Under the pieces are notes generated by a model. It was not told the DNA's origin, made no database searches, and saw nothing but the letters and a program-made list of their open reading frames with translations. 64,000 nucleotides of DNA from Bacteroidota bacterium (lineage in GTDB: Bacteria; Bacteroidota; Bacteroidia; Chitinophagales; Chitinophagaceae): positions 1 to 64,000 of the forward strand of contig JAFAEM010000001.1 of NCBI GenBank assembly GCA_023424015.1, read 5' to 3'. A program made the translations under genes and the position numbers. Shown here piece by piece: positions 35,229 to 44,151 of the stretch (position 1 is the stretch's first letter; the number at the start of each line of letters is the position of its first letter).

Positions 35229-36008
35229 TTATCGACGATGAGAAAACAACCAGTTTAAAAAATCAGGTTCGCTAAATGCCGGGTCCCAGCTATTATGACC
35301 CGCATCAGGATAGACAGTAAATTTTACCCGGGCTTTCACTTTTTCCAGCGCTTTGACCATTTCCTCCGAATACTTTATTGGTACCGTAAAATCCTTTGCT
35401 CCATGGAATACCCACCAGCTGGTCGACCTCAGTTGCTCGGCGGTAGATGGAGCACCACCACCACAAATTGGAATAGCGGCAGCAAATAAGCCAGGGTTGC
35501 GACGTACGATTTCGAATGTACCCATCCCGCCCATCGACAACCCCATCACATAAACCTGCATTTTTTCAACCGGATACTTTTGGATCAAATGATGGAGCAA
35601 CTCCTGAGCCATTCTCATGGCAGGCGTTGGCTCTGCATCGGCACTGAAAATAAATTGCCGCTTTCCAGCAGAATCATTCCTGAAACTCACATTACTCCAA
35701 AAGCTATTCGTGGGGCATTGAGGGAAGACCACGATGGCAGGATGTTTTGTCCGTGCCCCATCACTCAAAAATAATTTGGAGCCATGAATCAATTGCTTCT
35801 CATTAACATTGCCGCGCTCCCCTGCTCCATGCAGGAATAATACAAGCGGGTATTTTTTTGACGCATCATAGTTGGCTGGTAGTAGCAATCTGTAAGGAAG
35901 GGTATCCTTGCCATTAATATGGTAATGTTTTTCATACAGGCTTAGATCCTGCGCGAAACCCGCATTGCATATTAACAAGACTACGACAATAACAATCAAT
36001 CTTTTCAT
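35229..36008 (-). CDS. Secreted alpha/beta-hydrolase (esterase/prolyl-oligopeptidase-like)
   Basis: 259 residues with a signal peptide (CNAGFAQ). Alpha/beta-hydrolase fold: oxyanion region FLHGAGERG (about 58-66), nucleophile Ser 158 in GLSMGGMGT, Asp in HGAKDFTVP and His in YPDAGHNSWD near the C-terminus. Such small PHB-depolymerase/feruloyl-esterase-like proteins are common in polysaccharide loci, where they remove ester groups from glycans. It lies between the sulfatase (12 bp) and GH30 (15 bp) genes. Substrate unknown. Confidence 0.87.
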   Translation of the reverse strand: MKRLIVIVVVLLICNAGFAQDLSLYEKHYHINGKDTLPYRLLLPANYDASKKYPLVLFLHGAGERGNVNEKQLIHGSKLFLSDGARTKHPAIVVFPQCPTNSFWSNVSFRNDSAGKRQFIFSADAEPTPAMRMAQELLHHLIQKYPVEKMQVYVMGLSMGGMGTFEIVRRNPGLFAAAIPICGGGAPSTAEQLRSTSWWVFHGAKDFTVPIKYSEEMVKALEKVKARVKFTVYPDAGHNSWDPAFSEPDFLNWLFSHRR

Positions 36009-36020
36009 ATTATACTCGTT

Positions 36021-37529
36021 TTAGTAGGTATTTCTGTATAGGTTGTCAAAACGACGGCCGGCTGCTTTTTTAAGAGGGATCTGCAATCCCCCTGTTTTTT
36101 CAAGCCAGTTAAAAAGCTCAGTTCTCAACTGAATGCCTGTCTGTTGATAACTCGTGTCCCGAATAAGATTATTCATCTCATATGGATCAGCCTGCAGGTC
36201 ATATAACTCATTGATGTCCCAAACTCCGTTATAATAAATATACTTAAAGCGCGCGCTCCGGATCGCAAACGTCGTGGGTGTTTGCGGGAATGCGGCCTCC
36301 CAGTAGTATTCATAAAACACTTTGTTCCTTTGCCAGGCTGCAGTATCACCCTTCAATACATTCGCAAAAGAATAACCCTGCATATTCAAAGGCGTCTTTA
36401 TTCCGGCAAGTTCCAGGAAAGTTGGAGCCAGGTCTACGTTCATAATATTTTGGTTGATGACAGAATTGGGTTTTACCATTCCCGGCGCCCAGACCAATAA
36501 AGGAACCCGCATCGACTCTTCATAAGCATGCCGCTTGTCTATCAAGCCGTGTTCACCAAATGAAAACCCATTATCGCCCATATAAACAACCATCGTGTTA
36601 TCCTGTAAACCTTGCGCACTGACCCAGTCAATAACTTTTTGGATGCTTTCATCAACAGCCTGCAATGTTTCCAGGTAACGACGATAAAAATCATCAAAAG
36701 GTATCTGACCATGATACATGTGATCCACCCCGTGCCAGCTGTAGCGCTGCTCACGCACCCACCTGGGTATGTCCCGGTAATTGACTTTTGTCTGCGGCGA
36801 AGTGACAACTCCAAAGGTTTTGCTACTATCTGTAGCTGTCAGGTACATCGAAGGAGGGCAGATGATTGGAATATCGGCATATTTCCCTTCGTGTCTTTTT
36901 GCGGGATAAAATTCTGCATGTACGCCTTTATGTGACAGGTATAAAAAGAATGGCTTGTTTTTATTCCGCCCTTCCATCCATTGGATAGCCTGCCCGGTTA
37001 AAGCATCGGTTACATAGGTCCCCGCCGGTTGTCTGACTCTCTTGCCATTTATATTGAATTCAGGATCATAGTACACGCCCTGTCCCCGAAAACTCACCCA
37101 ATGATCAAATCCGGGCTGTGGCATATCATCTGTATTACCCATATGCCATTTGCCCAGGAAAGCTGTCTGGTAGCCGCTTTGCTGCATATACTTTGGAAAA
37201 AATACAAGGCCCTTGGGCAAAGGAGCTTCGTTGTCAACAACCGTATGTGTATGTGCATACTGGCCTGTTAGTATCGATGCCCGGCTGGGCGAACAGAGTG
37301 CGGTTGAAACAAAGGCATTCTTCAAATGAGCACCTTCTTTGGCCATTCTGTCCATCCCGGGGGTTTGCAGACCTTTTATCTTATTCATAAAACCCATCGC
37401 ATCATACCGGTGATCATCGGCAAGGATAAAAATGATATTCATCGGTTTGGCTTTGCCCTTCTGTGAAAACAATACGGTATTCATCAAAAGACAACCGATC
37501 AATAAGAAACAAATTCTTTGCATTGCCAT
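36021..37529 (-). CDS. Secreted S1-family sulfatase
   Basis: 502 residues with a signal peptide (ending VLFSQ). Formylglycine-dependent sulfatase: metal ligands in ILADDHRYD (about 36-43), modification motif C79-S-P-S-R (CSPSRASILTG), GKWHMG, and a second metal site YMGDNGFSFGEHGL with DKRHAYEESMRVPLLV. A Cys-type S1 enzyme needs an anaerobic or FGE-type maturase, which is not in this window. It hydrolyses sulfate esters, most often on sugars. Its presence inside a locus rich in beta-glucanases is unexpected and suggests a decorated substrate. It is followed by the esterase gene after 12 bp. Confidence 0.93.
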   Translation of the reverse strand: MAMQRICFLLIGCLLMNTVLFSQKGKAKPMNIIFILADDHRYDAMGFMNKIKGLQTPGMDRMAKEGAHLKNAFVSTALCSPSRASILTGQYAHTHTVVDNEAPLPKGLVFFPKYMQQSGYQTAFLGKWHMGNTDDMPQPGFDHWVSFRGQGVYYDPEFNINGKRVRQPAGTYVTDALTGQAIQWMEGRNKNKPFFLYLSHKGVHAEFYPAKRHEGKYADIPIICPPSMYLTATDSSKTFGVVTSPQTKVNYRDIPRWVREQRYSWHGVDHMYHGQIPFDDFYRRYLETLQAVDESIQKVIDWVSAQGLQDNTMVVYMGDNGFSFGEHGLIDKRHAYEESMRVPLLVWAPGMVKPNSVINQNIMNVDLAPTFLELAGIKTPLNMQGYSFANVLKGDTAAWQRNKVFYEYYWEAAFPQTPTTFAIRSARFKYIYYNGVWDINELYDLQADPYEMNNLIRDTSYQQTGIQLRTELFNWLEKTGGLQIPLKKAAGRRFDNLYRNTY

Positions 37530-37574
37530 ATTCTTTTAATTCCGCGTATCTATGTTACACTACCTTAAATAATC

Positions 37575-38759
37575 TCACTTCACATCCCTGGTCCTTATCT
37601 CAATCGACGCCAACGCAGGTAAACCTGATACCGGTTTATTCAGATAAAAATAACTGACCGCTGAATAGTCATCCACACGATAAAAATTGACCCATCCATC
37701 CGGGAATGCCGGGTCGGTGATCATGGGTGGATCAGGCATATCCAGTAGTCTTACAAAACCTGCTGGTCCATCGATGGTAACAGGTTTTAGCTTTGCGCCG
37801 TTTTCAAACAAATACTTAACATCATTTTTGCCCCAGCCTCCTATTTGCTGAAGGGTGACCTTTAAATCCCTGCTGAAATAAATCGCATCTGGAATATGCC
37901 AGCGATAGAAACAATATTGCCTCAAAGAATCACTTGCCACCGTACAACCCTGGTAAAGATTTGTAAATGTGCCGAGTCCCCAGGCACTGCCGATATAATC
38001 TTCAGCCCCTGTACCAGCTATCGTTGGATACGCTGAGTCGCCGTCGAGATACATTTTAACCTCACCCTCACCCCACCAGCTTTTACTATACGAAGAGTCA
38101 GTATTTAATCCCACCGTCATCCCGAGAAACCTTCCCTTCCCTTTGATTTTTGGCAAAACAAGAAAATCTTCTCCTAAATTTCCGCCTGACTGGCGCGACC
38201 AGTAAGCATGGAAATAGAGTGCGTCAGGTGAGATTTTATTTAGCACATAATCTATGTCATAGAATAATTTCACGTCTTCCTTTCCTTCGTTGATCAACAA
38301 CACCTTTGCTGCTGTGCGAAACGGCATGGGGATATAACTATTAAAGGACCGACCCTCTCCACTTGAGAATAGTGCGGACTGAAAAGCGACCTGTTTACCG
38401 ACATTATACCCGAAAAAATCACCCATAGGCACATCAACAGCGGGTTGCGCCGAATTATCCCAAAAAAACTGAAACCGAAGACTCCTGAGTTTTACAGGAT
38501 TTTGATCAATCGTCATCCAGATACGCTGGATTGTACCCTGTCCTTTTATATCCAAAAGTGACTTTGCTGCGCCAGGCTTTATTACTTCAAACGCATTTCC
38601 CTTAGCGGTTCTATTTGTTTTACCACCCTGGCCTTTCACCCCGTTTGGATTTTCAAAACTACTCAGCCGGCTCTCTGTAGATTTAGGCATTTCATACAGT
38701 GATTGAGCGCCCGAAATACAGGCAACTCCCAAAACCAAAGCAAGCAATAAATATTTCAT
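37575..38759 (-). CDS. DUF2961/GH172-family protein
   Basis: 394 residues, signal peptide (ACISGAQS). DUF2961 signatures throughout: RLSSFENPNG, TIQRIWMTID, VDVPMGDFFG, and the acidic stretch WWGEGEVKMYLDGD followed by AGTGAEDYIGSAWG. This family is now GH172, with characterised difructose-anhydride/alpha-D-fructofuranosidase and D-arabinofuranosidase members; the two conserved acidic clusters probably carry the catalytic pair. Exported to the periplasm. It lies 10 bp after the GH3 gene and 45 bp before the sulfatase. The actual substrate here is not predictable. Confidence 0.87.
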   Translation of the reverse strand: MKYLLLALVLGVACISGAQSLYEMPKSTESRLSSFENPNGVKGQGGKTNRTAKGNAFEVIKPGAAKSLLDIKGQGTIQRIWMTIDQNPVKLRSLRFQFFWDNSAQPAVDVPMGDFFGYNVGKQVAFQSALFSSGEGRSFNSYIPMPFRTAAKVLLINEGKEDVKLFYDIDYVLNKISPDALYFHAYWSRQSGGNLGEDFLVLPKIKGKGRFLGMTVGLNTDSSYSKSWWGEGEVKMYLDGDSAYPTIAGTGAEDYIGSAWGLGTFTNLYQGCTVASDSLRQYCFYRWHIPDAIYFSRDLKVTLQQIGGWGKNDVKYLFENGAKLKPVTIDGPAGFVRLLDMPDPPMITDPAFPDGWVNFYRVDDYSAVSYFYLNKPVSGLPALASIEIRTRDVK

Positions 38760-38769
38760 ATGCAGATCG

Positions 38770-41064
38770 TCAGAGTAATTTAAAACCCGCTTCTTTTACA
38801 TCCCGGCTATTGCCACCGATAAATAACTTGAATTCGCCGGGTTCTGCCACATATTTCAGGTCATAGTTGTAATACTTCAGATCATTCACTGTGATATCAA
38901 ACGAGACCGATTTCGTTTCCCCGGCTTTTAATGCAAGTTTTTTAAACCCTTTGAGTTCTTTCACGGGTCGCGTACTGGTGCCAACCAGATCACGAATGTA
39001 AAGTTGTACAACCTCCTTACCATCTCTATCTCCGGTATTTGTAACAGAAACAGTTGCAGTTATTTTTTGTCCCGGCTTCATCGTTGCGCTGCTTAACTTA
39101 ATATCACTATAAGAAAAATTTGTATAACTAAGTCCGAACCCAAACGGATAAAGCGGATCATTGGAAACATCGAGGTAATTTGAACGGAATTTCTGAAACC
39201 ATTTTCCTTCAGGCAAAGGACGACCGGTGTTTTTATGATTGTAGAATAAAGGTATCTGTCCTACATTTTGCGGAAAGGTTGCACTTAATTTGCCGGAAGG
39301 GTTTACATCGCCAAATAATACATCCGCTACAGCATAGCCCGCCTCTGAACCACCAAACCACACATTTAATATAGCAGGTACATTTTTTTGTTCCCAGGTT
39401 AGGGCCAACGGCCTGCCTGTAAATAGAACCAGTGCAACTGGCTTACCTGTTTTTAGGAGGGCCTGTAATAATTTCTTCTGTATCCCGGGGATCTCGATAT
39501 TGGTTCTACTACTCGCTTCACCACTCATCTCAGCGGCTTCGCCCAATACGGCAACGATCACGTCTGCCTGGTTGGCAACGTTCAATGCTTCCTGTAATAT
39601 TTCCTCTTCCGGCCGGTTGTCTCTTCGTAAAGTTTTACCGAACATAGTGGAGTTAGCCTCCAACACACTATCCTCATCAAGGTTTGATCCTTTTGCATAG
39701 AGGATCTTCGCATTATTGCCAGCAAGTTCCGTAATACCTTTTATTACCGAAACAGCCTTTGAATGAATTGCCGCCACACTCCAGGTGCCGGTCATATTCT
39801 CGGTTGCATCAGCCAGCGGCCCAATCAGGGCAATGGTTCCAGACTTCTTTAAAGGCAACACATTCCCTTCATTCTTCAACAAAACAAAACTTTCCGCCGC
39901 TATCGATCTTGCTTCCTTACGGTGGGCATCATTGAAAACTTCAGTCTTTGCCCTGTTCTCGTCACAATACCGGTAGGGGTCATCAAATAAACCAAGCTTG
40001 TATTTCGCCTCAAGTATTTTCCTGCATGCGGCATCGATCTGGGCCACGGCTACTTTACCTTCTTTTATAGATTTTTCAATAGTTGTCAAAATTCCTTCCC
40101 CTACCATGTCCATGTCAATACCCGCATTCAGTGCCCTGGCTGATACGGTTGGCAAATCCCCAATACCGTGATCAACCATTTCATTGATACCTGTGTAATC
40201 AGTTACTACAAATCCTTTAAACCCCCATTGTTTTCTTAACAGGTCGGTCAGCAACCACTTATTGGCTGTAGCAGGAACACCATCAATTTCGTTGAAGGAA
40301 GCCATAACTGAACCCACACCGGCGTCCACGGCGGCTTTATATGGGGGTAAATATTCATTATACATCCGCTGCCGGCTCATATCTGTTGTGTTGTAGTCGC
40401 GCCCTGCTTCCGATGCGCCATACAAGGCAAAATGCTTTACACATGACATGATCGTATTGTTCCTTGCAAGATCATCTCCCTGGTACCCCTTTACCATTGC
40501 CTTTGCGATCTCTGAACCGAGATAAGCGTCTTCACCATTTCCTTCAGAAACACGACCCCAACGTGGGTCGCGTGAGACATCCACCATCGGCGAAAATGTC
40601 CAGTTGATGCCGTCCGCACTCGCTTCCTGCGCCGCAATCCTCGCACTTCGCTCTACCAGTTCCATATCCCAGATGCAGCTCATACCCAGCGGGATTGGAA
40701 ATACTGTTTCGTAACCATGGATCACGTCCATACCAAACAGCAGCGGAATTTTTAGCCGGCTTTTCTCCACCGCCAGCTTTTGTACTTCCCTGATCTTTGC
40801 GACCGACTTTATATTGAACAATCCGCCGACCTTTCCCTGCTCGATCTTTTTGGCAATATCAGAACTATTGGCCTGGCCTGTCGTGATATCGCCAGCAGCG
40901 GGCAGGTTGAGCTGACCGATCTTTTCCTGCAGCGTCATTTTCCTCATCAATCCGTCAATGAATGACTTCATTTTGGCCTGGCGGGCATCCTGGGCTTGAA
41001 GGTTAATGGTTGTAATGAGGACCAAGCCCAATAACAACTTGTGGGAGAATTTCATGTTCAACAT
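38770..41064 (-). CDS. GH3 beta-glucosidase (BglX-like)
   Basis: 764 residues (or 761 from the ATG at 41055). Signal peptide ending NLQAQ, so periplasmic. GH3 N-terminal barrel with the nucleophile Asp 289 in FVVTDYTG and the substrate motif VKHFALYGASEAGRDY, (alpha/beta)6 sandwich (about 410-610, GEAAEMSGEASSR), and a fibronectin III-like C-terminal domain (about 670-750). The length and order match BglX. It would release glucose from oligosaccharides produced by the GH144 and GH30 enzymes; linkage specificity cannot be read, though GH3 enzymes with sophorose activity are known beside GH144 genes. It is 3 bp downstream of the SGNH gene. Confidence 0.93.
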   Translation of the reverse strand: MLNMKFSHKLLLGLVLITTINLQAQDARQAKMKSFIDGLMRKMTLQEKIGQLNLPAAGDITTGQANSSDIAKKIEQGKVGGLFNIKSVAKIREVQKLAVEKSRLKIPLLFGMDVIHGYETVFPIPLGMSCIWDMELVERSARIAAQEASADGINWTFSPMVDVSRDPRWGRVSEGNGEDAYLGSEIAKAMVKGYQGDDLARNNTIMSCVKHFALYGASEAGRDYNTTDMSRQRMYNEYLPPYKAAVDAGVGSVMASFNEIDGVPATANKWLLTDLLRKQWGFKGFVVTDYTGINEMVDHGIGDLPTVSARALNAGIDMDMVGEGILTTIEKSIKEGKVAVAQIDAACRKILEAKYKLGLFDDPYRYCDENRAKTEVFNDAHRKEARSIAAESFVLLKNEGNVLPLKKSGTIALIGPLADATENMTGTWSVAAIHSKAVSVIKGITELAGNNAKILYAKGSNLDEDSVLEANSTMFGKTLRRDNRPEEEILQEALNVANQADVIVAVLGEAAEMSGEASSRTNIEIPGIQKKLLQALLKTGKPVALVLFTGRPLALTWEQKNVPAILNVWFGGSEAGYAVADVLFGDVNPSGKLSATFPQNVGQIPLFYNHKNTGRPLPEGKWFQKFRSNYLDVSNDPLYPFGFGLSYTNFSYSDIKLSSATMKPGQKITATVSVTNTGDRDGKEVVQLYIRDLVGTSTRPVKELKGFKKLALKAGETKSVSFDITVNDLKYYNYDLKYVAEPGEFKLFIGGNSRDVKEAGFKLL

Positions 41065-41067
41065 TTT

Positions 41068-41730
41068 TTATTTCATTAAATGAGGTGCTATCATTCTGCG
41101 CCAGATGGTATAACCCTTCTCATTCATGTGCAGATTGTCATCCAGGAAAATATCAGTCCTGGGTTTACCTTCATCATCAATCATCTCTTTATAAACATCT
41201 ATATACCCTGTACGCTTTTTCGATGCTAAAAACTTTTTTATAAGTTCATTTCCCCGTCTCATCTTCGGCAATAACATCTGCCGGCTGGGACTTGGCTTCA
41301 TAGAAACATAAGTTACCTGCACCTTCGGAAACTTTTTCCTGATTTGCTGAAATAACTCCTTAAATCGGTAGGCGACATCCTCACCCGTTGTCGTATCGGA
41401 CGCAGCAATGTCATTCTCGCCACAATAAATGACGATCTGTTTGGGATGATAGGGATACACGATATCTCGTATATACCGCAACTGGTCCAGGAGCGTTGAA
41501 CCTCCAAACCCGCGATTGATAATTGTATGACCCGGGAAATCCTGCTGTACATCTTTCCACATGGTAAAAGACGAACTGCCGATAAAGAGAATTGCATTCC
41601 TGGGTGGAGCTACTGCGGAATCACGCTTCTTAAATAACTGAATATCGTTCCAGAAAGCAGGCTTTACATCCTGCGCGATCAGGCCACTATAAATCAATGC
41701 CGATAACCCTAAAATTAAAAACCTTCTCAT
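41068..41730 (-). CDS. SGNH/GDSL-family hydrolase, secreted
   Basis: 220 residues with a signal peptide (SGLIAQ). SGNH blocks are complete: Ser in FIGSSSFTMW (block I, about 50), Gly in GFGGSTL (block II), GENDIA (block III, Asn) and D-x-x-H in DDNLHMNEKGY (block V, near 205). It is probably a carbohydrate esterase or acyl hydrolase removing acetyl or other acyl groups. The next gene, GH3, begins 3 bp downstream, so the two are co-translated. A 103-bp gap separates it from GH43 upstream, with a 12-bp palindrome TCAGAATTCTGA inside. Confidence 0.88.
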   Translation of the reverse strand: MRRFLILGLSALIYSGLIAQDVKPAFWNDIQLFKKRDSAVAPPRNAILFIGSSSFTMWKDVQQDFPGHTIINRGFGGSTLLDQLRYIRDIVYPYHPKQIVIYCGENDIAASDTTTGEDVAYRFKELFQQIRKKFPKVQVTYVSMKPSPSRQMLLPKMRRGNELIKKFLASKKRTGYIDVYKEMIDDEGKPRTDIFLDDNLHMNEKGYTIWRRMIAPHLMK

Positions 41731-41833
41731 GTCATATATATTAAAAAACTGTCAGAATTCTGAATTTAACCTCCCAGGATTATCTGAACTCATAAATAGC
41801 ATAGCCAAGTTCTGCGAACAAACTCACAGTTCC

Positions 41834-43618
41834 TCAATTCACCTGCATCACTTTTGTCCTCTCAGACACCCCATTTTCATTGATGGCTTCTATTGAATAA
41901 TAGTATGTCTTTTGTGAATCCATCGCTTTCATCCAGTATTCATTATTGGCGTGGACCATGATACTGGTGTATAGCTTTTCGGGATGCGTTCCATAATAAA
42001 TATTGTATGCAAACGCATCGTCAGCGGGCTTCCATTTAATAAAAGCGCTTCGCTTATCCTTTTCTGTCCGTAAAACAATAAACCCCTCTACCGGCCGGGG
42101 CTTTTCGCCATTACCATGCCCGAATACCCGCAATCCACTAATTGCAAATTTTCCCGTCGGCATTTTAATATTTTCAAGTTTAATAAATCTTGCCTGTACC
42201 GGATCTTCAAGTTCAATATAATCATGAGGAACATCTTTTGTATTCCTGCTTTTATCAACAAGTAGTTTCCATTTTTTTCCGTCAACAGAATAGTGAATCC
42301 TGTATTGGTGAGAAAGCCCAATGGTCTTACCCAGGAAAATAGTGTCCATTTCCTTCGGAAAACTAATATCCTGGTCGGCATAGTTTACCTGTATGGCATT
42401 CACAGTAGATACTGTGCCCAGGTCCGATTGGATCCATTCTCCTTTATCACCGGTTTTCGCGCTCCAGTAAGTTTTTGCCAATTCATCTACCGCGAAATTA
42501 GCATGATAGCCACCCAATGTTGAAGACACCTGTACAGGCTTACTGAAATTAAGCAACATCCAACCGGTAAAATAGGGCGACTTCCCGTCGGCACCATAAG
42601 TAGCCCCGTTAAATCTCGCATCAGGAATGTAGTGAGGATAATCACCGAAAGTGGTATTGCAATACATCATATCATCACTATCAAAACCGGCTGGCCAGAT
42701 ACCCAGCCTTCTTTCAAACGTATTCTTTACCGAGATCACCGTCGTGGATATATGCCAGTAATTATTAAAATTATCCTGGAACGTAGCGCCATGCCCTGCA
42801 CCCCTGACAAATCCACCCAGCTTAAAACTTAAAGGATCTGATTGTGCTTCAAAGGGACCGAGTGGACCATCACCGACCAATAGTCCGTCGGCATAGCCAC
42901 TGAACTCGGTACCAGGCGCACCATATTGTAGATAGTACTTCCCCTTATACTTCGTCATATGAGATCCCTCAATAAAAGGATCCAGGAAAGTATTATCCAT
43001 ATGTTCACCAAATCGTTGCCATCCAAATCTCCAGGGCTCCAGCACATACATTTCCTTCCGCGTGCCAATGGGTTGAAATGTCTTTCGGTTCAGTTCGATA
43101 CCGTACATGGGAAATTTATTGCTGCTACCATTATACATATACAAACGCCCATCTGTGTCGGTAAAAAAAGAAGGATCCCAGCCACCAATCTCGAAAGAAT
43201 CGACCAGCGGTTTCCACTCATTGGCTTTGGGATTTGTGCTCATCCACAAAGTAAACTTGCTGGTATAGGTAGAACCAAATACCAGCATGGTATCTCCGAC
43301 AATTCCAACGCCAGGAGCGCAGAGTTCATCGTATACCCCGGCATTCCACGGACGGAGGAACTTCCTGGAGATGAAATTCCAGTTCAACATATCACTACTC
43401 CACCAATAACCCCATTGATTAGTGCTGAATAAGTAATAATCCCCTTTATAATTTACGATAACAGGATCGGCTGTTGCCCGATGCCGGCCCCACTGACTAA
43501 AATTGGGAATAGGAGTATAGCCATAGTCAATATTTATAGGATTACAATACGTCTTTTGCTGCGAATAACAACCAAATGCGACAAACAGTATTACCAATAA
43601 TGTCAATAACTTCTTCAT
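41834..43618 (-). CDS. GH43-family glycoside hydrolase with discoidin and FN3 domains
   Basis: 594 residues with a signal peptide (FGCYSQ). Five-bladed GH43 propeller about 25-330: base Asp in RATADPVI, second Asp in GWDPSFFTDTDG, acid Glu in FIEGSHMTKYKGKYYL. Then an F5/8 type C (discoidin-like) carbohydrate-binding domain about 365-500 (WIQSDLGTV, YRIHYSVDGKKW) and an FN3-like domain about 510-594. GH43 enzymes act mostly on arabinose, xylose or galactose linkages. Its presence suggests side-chain trimming in the locus substrate. It is flanked by DoxX (53 bp) and SGNH (103 bp) genes. Confidence 0.9.
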   Translation of the reverse strand: MKKLLTLLVILFVAFGCYSQQKTYCNPINIDYGYTPIPNFSQWGRHRATADPVIVNYKGDYYLFSTNQWGYWWSSDMLNWNFISRKFLRPWNAGVYDELCAPGVGIVGDTMLVFGSTYTSKFTLWMSTNPKANEWKPLVDSFEIGGWDPSFFTDTDGRLYMYNGSSNKFPMYGIELNRKTFQPIGTRKEMYVLEPWRFGWQRFGEHMDNTFLDPFIEGSHMTKYKGKYYLQYGAPGTEFSGYADGLLVGDGPLGPFEAQSDPLSFKLGGFVRGAGHGATFQDNFNNYWHISTTVISVKNTFERRLGIWPAGFDSDDMMYCNTTFGDYPHYIPDARFNGATYGADGKSPYFTGWMLLNFSKPVQVSSTLGGYHANFAVDELAKTYWSAKTGDKGEWIQSDLGTVSTVNAIQVNYADQDISFPKEMDTIFLGKTIGLSHQYRIHYSVDGKKWKLLVDKSRNTKDVPHDYIELEDPVQARFIKLENIKMPTGKFAISGLRVFGHGNGEKPRPVEGFIVLRTEKDKRSAFIKWKPADDAFAYNIYYGTHPEKLYTSIMVHANNEYWMKAMDSQKTYYYSIEAINENGVSERTKVMQVN

Positions 43619-43671
43619 CTAATTTTTGATTTTGAAATACCCAAATGCTGCATCATCTGGCCCTGCCGGTT

Positions 43672-44088
43672 TTATTTGGCCGACCTATCTGCCTTTCTCC
43701 TGTTCATCAACCAATCGACACTAAAACGTCCCGGCCCAAGGAAAAAGAATACCAACCCCAGTAGTACAAACATAAAAGGATGCTGGTCTTCATACCAGAT
43801 ACGACCTTTACCTACAAACACCGAGATATAAAGCATGGTCAGGATCAATACAACAGAAGCCAGCCGGGTTAAAAAACCTAACGCAAGCATGATCCCCGCT
43901 ATCAACTCAGCCGCTTTCCCAAAATAGATCATATACAAGGGTGATGACATCCATGTAAGGTAACTCCGCATCGTTTCTTCATTAAATATCTCCGCGCCAT
44001 GCAGTATCATAAATATCCCAACCACGACCCTTATAAATGCTAGCCCGGATTCAGGCCATATTGGGTCTATTGAAAAAAGTTTATTCAT
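43672..44088 (-). CDS. DoxX-family membrane protein
   Basis: 138 residues with four predicted membrane segments (about 15-35, 55-75, 78-95, 103-122), typical DoxX/SURF4-like length and motifs (GLAFIRVVVGIFMILHGAEI, ELIAGIMLALGFLTRLAS). The family sits in the inner membrane and is poorly understood, linked in some bacteria with redox or sulfur metabolism. It lies between Gfo/Idh/MocA and GH43 genes, 63 and 53 bp away. Its role in a glycan locus is unclear. Confidence 0.88.
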   Translation of the reverse strand: MNKLFSIDPIWPESGLAFIRVVVGIFMILHGAEIFNEETMRSYLTWMSSPLYMIYFGKAAELIAGIMLALGFLTRLASVVLILTMLYISVFVGKGRIWYEDQHPFMFVLLGLVFFFLGPGRFSVDWLMNRRKADRSAK

Positions 44089-44151
44089 ATCCAGTTTTTG
44101 GTAAGCCCATTTTTATTTCACTGCTGTATCATAACAATTCCTTGTGTGTTT

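Noticed and set aside
41752..41763. TCAGAATTCTGA palindrome between the GH43 and SGNH genes
   Set aside because: A single 12-bp palindrome in A/T-rich sequence with no promoter next to it; too little to call an operator.
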